NCBI RefSeq assembly: GCF_026745355.1
Contig: NC_079206.1
Coordinates: forward strand, 14,974,205 to 15,038,204
Origin: Beta vulgaris subsp. vulgaris
Lineage: Eukaryota; Streptophyta; Magnoliopsida; Caryophyllales; Amaranthaceae
DNA length: 64,000 nucleotides
Direction of reading: 5' to 3'
A program made the position numbers and the translations under genes. Positions within the stretch are counted from its first letter, which is position 1. Every line of letters begins with the position of its first letter. Below the pieces are notes generated by a model, which made no database searches, had not been told where the DNA came from, and saw only the letters and a list, made by a program, of their open reading frames with translations. Positions 58,153 to 64,000 of the stretch are shown piece by piece.

Positions 58153-58600
58153 AGAAACTGAAGCATTGTTCTCTCTGTTGCTAAACAAGTTGGGCAGATT
58201 ACAGAAATCGAGATCTGTCAAGAATGGTGTGAAAAGCTCCGATTTATATCAGGAAAAAGTCATCTTGACAAGTTTGGTGTGTAAAATTTACATTTTCAGG
58301 TGTTTTTTTTTATTCCATCTGATTTACCTAGACCCAGCTAAAAAAAAGATTCTTTTGAGTAAAGTCCATGTCGTGTGTAACTTGCACATAGTTGCATATT
58401 TTCCATGTTTGAGTCACAAATCAGCTTCGAAAGCTTTATGGTCTCCACTAATTATGAAAGTGCGGTTAGATTTTTTGCAAATTTTGTTTATTTGATAGCT
58501 TTCAGAGTTTATGGATTCTCGCTATAAGCAAAACTTAATAGATTCACTTGTATTCTTAGTGAAGACTGACGAGCATTGGGTCGAAGTAACAACGGTGGTG
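58153..58600 (+). other. Probable 3' UTR of the TOM2A-like gene
   Basis: Sequence directly after the TAA without other features; the polyadenylation site cannot be fixed. The frame open at 58025-58495 overlaps the last exon in another frame and is not a gene. Confidence 0.4.
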
Positions 58601-59159
58601 AGATTTTAAAGCATATATTAGATTATGCTTTATATTATGAGTTTTCTGTTTTTTTAGTTATACCATTTGGTTTTTTTTTTTCGTATTTAACACGCTAATT
58701 CAGATATTAATATCTTTAATTGTGTAAATAAAAATTATAAAAAGTTGAAATTTGGAATCTTTTTATGAGAAGAATTTAACATAATCTTTTTTGACTCTGT
58801 TTTTTGTTGTGTAATGGTGAGTGAAAGCTTTGCAAAGTTGGTTGATGAAAGATTTAAATGTCAAATGATTTAATTATAAAAAATGAAGTACTTATTTCAC
58901 GGAATAAGTGAATCGGTATCAAGCATTGGTGATGGAGGTTTTGATAAAACGATAATAGTTGGTGGATAGTTTGTTGACTAGTAAGATTTTTTTTATTTTT
59001 GTAAGGAACTCTTTGTTACAACAAAAATATAAAAAACTATTTTTTGTCAAAAGTTGTAATGATATGCGTGTTTAATTTAGCTTTTCTCTCAAAAAGTACA
59101 ATTAGTTATTGATGAAAATCCCTGTTTGTTCATATGAAACCGTAGTTATTGTTATACTA
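58601..59159. other. Intergenic DNA with a diverged MITE
   Basis: A weak relative of the Stowaway-like core lies at about 58690-58800. No gene. Confidence 0.35.
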
Positions 59160-59413
59160 CTTCTGTTCTCTTTTAGTTGCAACGTTTGACAAATTGCACT
59201 ATTCATGTTCTCTTATTTGATCACATTTATTGATTTATATGTTAAACAAAATATAGTCATGTGGGGTCTTGTTTGATTCATTTCGATGTAAGCTTTCATA
59301 ATATCAGATTTTTATAATTTTTACTTACATACAATTAGAGATAAAACAATTTGAAATTGTACATTGGCAAGTGTGAAAGTCAAAACGTTGCAACTAAATA
59401 AAAACAAAGGTAG
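59160..59413. mobile_element. Stowaway-like MITE, 254 bp
   Basis: Left CTTCTGTTCTCTTTTAGTTG and right complementary CAACTAAATAAAAACAAAGG, with TA at 59158-59159 and 59414-59415. Contains GTGGGGTCTTGTTTGATTCA. Same subfamily as 10421-10677. Confidence 0.75.
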
Positions 59414-60288
59414 TATTAGCTCCTATTTTGTGTTTGAAATCCTTGTTTTTGTTAAAGCAATTTCTGTTTGTGTATGTAAAAAAGGTTGAAATCTACTTTT
59501 GTCAAAAAGTAAACATGTGATCTCTGCCATAAAGTAAAAAGTTACATTGATTTGCCTGTCCCGTTCAGCTTTACTCCTAAAAAGTACAATTGATTTTGAT
59601 AAGAATCTGTATTTGTGTGTTTCAAACCCTGGTTATTGTTCAATCATTCCTGTTTCCTTGCTAGAAACCCTTGTTTTTGTTAAATTGTATATGTAAATAT
59701 GTTGAAATGGCAATATTATACTTGTTAGTGGGCAAGCTGCCGCATCCCTTCAAATATAGAAGGGATGCGATCTATGCCTAAAATTACAACCCTTTTATTT
59801 TTCAATTTTTTTTATAAAAAGAACTCAACAACCCAGCACCCCCATCCCTATCCCTACCAACAACCCAACACCCCCCCACACCCCTGCCAGCCTCCTTGCT
59901 GCCAGCCACTGCACCCCAGCCCATGCCACCCCTACCCCACTCAAACCTTGCCATCCCCTGCACCCCCTGCCAACAACAGCCCTCCTGACAGCCCTCCTAG
60001 GTCAGCCCAGCATCCCTTGCCACCCCCTAGCCCAACCTAGCACCCCAGCCTTGCACACACCGTGGCATCCCCCCATCCCAACACCTCCCTTCCAAAAAAA
60101 AAAAAACGAAATGCAATATATCTATCACAAGTTTTTTAACGTAATTAACATTAAATATATTTTAACAATGTGTAAAGTGTACATAGAATTGATAAAATAC
60201 CAACATTTTAATTAGCTAAAAACTATATAACAAAAGAAAATACCAACTAGATCTAGCTAATTATATCGCAAAATCCTCCCTAAATATA
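59414..60288. other. Intergenic DNA with a C-rich tract
   Basis: 59820-60090 is C-rich with many CACCCC and CAGCCC words. It may be the end zone of the transposon whose gene lies to the right, but no CACTA terminus is visible. Confidence 0.4.
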
Positions 60289-60475
60289 TCATAAGCAATC
60301 CTCACAAAGGTAAGTCGCTAACTTATTCCGAATTTCATGTAATTCCTCCAGGGTGAAGGCCTTCAATCTTGGTGTATTATTCATATAAATCTTGCAAAAC
60401 AACCAAGGAATAAAACACATAATATAAGAATTCAATCATTTACCATAGTTAATAGTTCTAAAAATTACATATACC

Positions 60476-61245
60476 TTTTCAAAATTCAAACAACAACAAA
60501 TTCTACTAGTTATATTATATCTTATATTGTCAATATTAAAAAAAGAATCGGAGTTAAATGACTCAAAATTTAATAATTGGACACGAAAAGGTGAAAATAG
60601 GCTTAAAATGACCTTTTCGTTCCCGAAGTTCAACCAACAACAAATGAAAGCCTAAAAATCTACAGACTAGTTATATTACACATTACATTGTCGTGTTCAA
60701 AAAGAATTTGGAGTTAAATGACTCAAAATCTAATAATTGGACCCGAAACCTATAATGACCTTTTCGTTCCCGAAATTCAACCAACATTAAATGCGAGCCT
60801 AAAATATACCCATTAGTTATATTATACCTTATATTGTCATAGAAAAGGATTTGGAGTTAAATGACTCAAAATCTAATAATTAGACGCGAAAAGGTGAAAA
60901 TAGGCCTAAAATGACCTTTTCATTCCCGAAATTCAACCAAGAATAAATATAAGCCTAAAAAATCTACACACTAGTTATATTATACCTTATATTGTCATAT
61001 TCAAAAAGAATTTGGAGTTAAATGACTCAAAATCTAATAATTGGACGCGAAAAGGCGAAAACGGGCCTATAATGACCTTTTCGTTCCCGAAATTCAACCA
61101 ACAATAAATGCAAGCCTAAATCTACCCATTAGTTATATTATACCTAATATTATCATATTCAAAAATAATTTGGAGTTAAATGGCTCAAAATCCAACAATT
61201 GGATGCGAAAAGGCAAAAATAGGCCTAAAATGACCTTTTAAAAAA
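60476..61245. repeat. ~155-bp tandem repeat inside the transposon intron
   Basis: About five copies with period 146-161 bp, each with GACCTTTTCGTTCCCGAA, TTCAACCAACAA, CTAGTTATATTATACCTTAT, GAGTTAAATGACTCAAAAT and GGACGCGAAAAGG. They fill the intron between exons 61328-61420 and 60289-60390. One open frame (61041-61241) is part of the repeat. Confidence 0.85.
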
Positions 61246-61647
61246 AATGTGCTACTTTGGTTTCTAAAGCAATTAACTATTACCCATCGATCTATTCTAA
61301 AGTAACATATACTAATAATTTACATACCTTTTGAAGATCATAGATGTTAGTGCAATGGTTGACGATATCGAACATGTACCTCATCACGTAATAGCCACAT
61401 GCAACTCTATTATCTTCTTGCTGACACAAAAATTAACCAAAACATGCATCCAACGACATTCATATTAGATATGTATACGTATATAGCGAAAAATGTTTCT
61501 ATATAAGAACAAGACAATTAGTCATATTACCTCGATTGATATCCAAACAGGAGCTTTTGGTACTCGAAGTCTTCGCCAACTATTATGCTTTATCACACTA
61601 CATCAATACATCATTATAAGATCATGTAATGTCTATATTACACATTA

Positions 61648-61650
61648 TTA

Positions 61651-61713
<63 letters not shown>

Positions 61714-61726
61714 GGTTGTGTTGTGC

Positions 61727-61777
<51 letters not shown>

Positions 61778-61788
61778 ACAATGATCAA

Positions 61789-61852
<64 letters not shown>

Positions 61853-61860
61853 ACAATGAT
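61648..61860. repeat. AT/GT dinucleotide microsatellite
   Basis: (AT)n at 61651-61673 followed by three long (GT)n blocks, separated by short spacers; GAGACAATGATCAAAGTT occurs after each of the last two, so one block was duplicated. Open frames of Cys-Val or His-Thr repeats are artefacts. Confidence 0.95.
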
Positions 61861-61872
61861 CAAAGTTAAATA

Positions 61873-62117
61873 CTTCCTCCGTTCCATAATAAGTGAAACA
61901 TAAGGATTGGGCACAAGATTTAATAAACATCACTTTCAAAAGCCAAAAAGTCATAATATACCCTTTTCATTATCAAAAGGAGGAGAGAGAAAAGCAAACC
62001 ACACTTTTTGATGGGTATTCTTTTTTATAACTTTCTCTTTTCCATTTAAGGTATGTTTCACTTATTTTGAAACGTTCTAAAATAGTAAGTGTTTCACTTA
62101 TTATGGAACGGAGGAAG
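61873..62117. mobile_element. Stowaway-like MITE, 245 bp, inside the transposon gene
   Basis: Left CTTCCTCCGTTCCATAATAA; right complementary TTATTATGGAACGGAGGAAG with near-perfect arms, and TA at 61871-61872 and 62118-62119. Very little divergence between the ends suggests a fairly recent insertion. Confidence 0.85.
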
Positions 62118-62177
62118 TAGTTAATATTTGCTTGACTTGTGCTTGTTACTTGTTCAAATTGATGGTCCTTTCTCAGC

Positions 62178-62243
62178 TCGTGCGTGTGAGCGCGCATGCG
62201 TGCGTGCGTGCGTGCGGGCGGGCGGGCGTGGGTGCGTGCGTGT
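62178..62243. repeat. GCGT/GCGG microsatellite
   Basis: GTGCGTGTGAGCGCGCATGC followed by GCGTGCGTGCG and GGCGGGCGGGC units. No coding role. Confidence 0.85.
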
Positions 62244-63960
62244 AATATTAATAAGTACATATATATTTAGTTTTGTTTAAGCTACCTATTTAACAATGAT
62301 TTAATTAGTAAAGACAATGGTAGTTGTCGACGCAAAAAATCAAAGTGGTAGACTTGGTTACATGACAAACATATCGCAATCAGTGTCCAATGAAAGCTAC
62401 AACGACATGGAAATATAGTTATTAATCATAGAACAATTAATAGGTGAACTTAATTATTGAATAATAGAAGTAAAGCGGGTTTAACAAACATACTTTTCAA
62501 TATACTAGACAAGGATGATCTGATGAACTTCTAAACGAGATGATGCTTTGAAACTCATATCGATGTAGTCTTTCACTTCGACTTTGTTTTTTTAAGCAAT
62601 TGTCATCTCGTAGTCTGTTTGGACATAAACAACGAAACATTATTGACTCACTTGATGTTCCAAGCAATTCATTGTATAATAACCTGATAAATCATATTGA
62701 TTAAAAGTAAACTTACTTATTATGGAAGTTGAATTGAAAACTAATTAAACATATATACTTATTGGGTATTACCTCATGGAAACATTAAATACTACCCCAC
62801 ATAATTCTTTGATATCGACCTTAGAAATGAGTGTCAATGACTCCTCATAGTATGGAATTCTTGCACCCCCAAAGGAACCTCTATTGTACTATCATCGGGT
62901 AAATCGCTAGCGTACTTATGTAACCAAGAAAATGGAATAGTAAGGTCTCGCAACACCTCTGGCTCGAGAATAAGTGGATTCCTTGCACATGAAACATTTG
63001 CCTTTAACATATTTCGTTCACCTTCATCACGTCAACTTGCCTTCTTATCAGGTGAACAAACCTTCTTTGCATTTCTGTCATGTGAACGGCCCTTCCCCTA
63101 AACCTAGTTGTTAGTTAAAAGTAAAGACATTACTATCATAGGAAATAGAAAACAAAAGACGCATATATATATATATGTATGTTAATCATTATACCTCATC
63201 TGAAAACCGCACCAATGCACGTGGCCATAAAACATAAATGCCAACTACATGGCTTAGTAAATGTAGATCAACTTCTGGCTTCGGTAATGGAAGAGGTAAT
63301 TCTTCAAAACCAGACGCAATTTCATTGAGGGTGACCACATAATTATCATCGTCCACTAACTTGTTATGCAATAGTACTCAGTCACTAGGGGGTTGTGCAT
63401 GGCCATAGGATACCAGAATCAAGCAATCAGAACCATCTCCTTGAGCTAATAGTTCGCATGCGGTCTCCTCCTTGAAAAAAAACTCCATTTATATAAGTTA
63501 GTCTATGAAACAACATTATTATAGAACAATAGTTGTTTAATAAAGTAAAGGGATTAAGTGATTACCTTCAACTAGGGTACTAGAGGTGGATCAGTTAAAG
63601 GTATCATTTGATCATCAGATGCTAGTGGATCACCGGTTGGCTGTGGAATAATAACACCACCCTTCTTCAATGTAAAAGTAGTTAAACCCATTTGCTCCAA
63701 TATTGCGTTGAAGTTTTGTGTCATCTCCTCCCAAATTGCAGCCTTGATAGACTTCATATCTAAAGCCATCGAATTCATACTACTTACACTTGATTTTGTC
63801 TTTGTAGTGTATTTATTACCATATACCTTTCTCAAATTGATATGGACAACTCCTACGCCCCTCATGTGTCCACTGTGGTTCTTTCGTAAAGTTTCGTGCA
63901 ATGCATCGATGTGTGCTTTAGGAGTGAACTCACCGGTTGCCTCTTTTTCCTTCAAGCCAA

Positions 63961-64000
63961 TCTACATAAGGATAAGAGAGAAATGCTCGTGAATGCAAAA
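63961..64000 (-). other. Window edge, upstream part of the transposon gene
   Basis: The final 40 bases continue into the transposon gene region. Too short to assign. Confidence 0.3.

Larger units (their letters stand above)
60289..63960 (-). pseudogene. CACTA-type transposon gene: Ptta/En-Spm region and Ulp1 (C48) peptidase
   Basis: The - strand frame at 63572-63955 has EFTPKAHIDALHET and HMRGVGVVHINLRKVYG, the plant Ptta/En-Spm transposase-associated region, then an Ala/Glu/Met-rich helix. 63189-63371 has VDLHLLSHVVGIYVLWPRAL, the next conserved block. Further on, near 62780-62950, IPFSWLHKYASDLPDDSTIE and VDIKELCGVVFNVSM follow with a frame break. The Ulp1-type peptidase has His in FHWTLIAICLSCNQVYHFD (about 62325-62390; the likely Asp ends this phrase) and Cys in VACGYYVMRYMFDIV (exon 61328-61420). 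Exons 61531-61597 and 60289-60390 (stop at 60289) join by good GT-AG sites. Frame breaks and the start outside a clear ATG suggest decay. It may extend past the right window edge. Confidence 0.7.

Noticed and set aside
58025..58495. 156-codon frame at the TOM2A end
   Set aside because: It overlaps the last TOM2A exon in another frame; the TOM2A frame matches the family to the last residue.
61622..61954. Open frames of His-Thr or Cys-Val repeats
   Set aside because: Artefacts of the GT/AC microsatellite; no start context or family.

Overview
The window is nuclear DNA of a flowering plant, almost certainly a eudicot. Its genes have GT-AG introns, the intergenic DNA is AT-rich and full of transposons, and the two intact genes are plant families (APRR2 and TOM2A). 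I cannot fix the species from sequence alone. No rRNA gene, intact tRNA gene, CRISPR array or bacterial-type feature is visible.

Two host genes look complete, both on the + strand. The first is an APRR2-like pseudo-response regulator of the GARP family, with coding exons from 15400 to 20877 (11 coding exons, 546 codons). It joins a receiver domain that has lost its phospho-acceptor Asp to a GARP/Myb-like DNA-binding domain. The second is a TOM2A-like tetraspanin, with coding exons from 48882 to 58152 (6 exons, 278 codons). It has four membrane segments, a C-terminal CaaX box, and a 5.7 kb fourth intron that carries a duplicated block and several MITEs.

The rest is mostly transposons, many with boundaries that can be placed to the base. 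1-7184: MITEs, a long-TIR element with C-rich tandem repeats, a CACTA end and ATT microsatellites. 7185-9284: a three-level nest, a Helitron holding a retroposon (18-bp target duplication) that holds a MULE (9-bp duplication) carrying a GDSL-lipase exon. 9285-14390: MITEs, a foldback element and SINE-like heads. 21531-22750: a minisatellite built on GGTTACTC. 23299-38097: a MULE-like element split by an 8.9 kb Ty3/gypsy chromovirus (5-bp duplication) and a 4.8 kb CACTA element (3-bp duplication) that carries an RRM-protein exon. 40028-40820: a second MULE, carrying a cytochrome P450 heme-loop fragment. 41147-41737: a 5'-truncated LINE with RNase H. 42085-42438: a Helitron. 42600-43410: a minisatellite element holding a hAT MITE. 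44141-45202: a sister of the 23.3-38.1 kb MULE. 46.86-47.3 kb: a decayed gene fragment. 60289-63960: a decayed CACTA-type gene with a Ptta/En-Spm region and a Ulp1 (C48) peptidase domain, on the - strand.

The main theme is gene capture. Three different cut-and-paste elements hold pieces of unrelated host genes (GDSL lipase, P450, RRM protein). At least two pieces keep their splice donor sites, so they were picked up as genomic DNA rather than from mRNA. The two intact genes have no visible functional link to each other.
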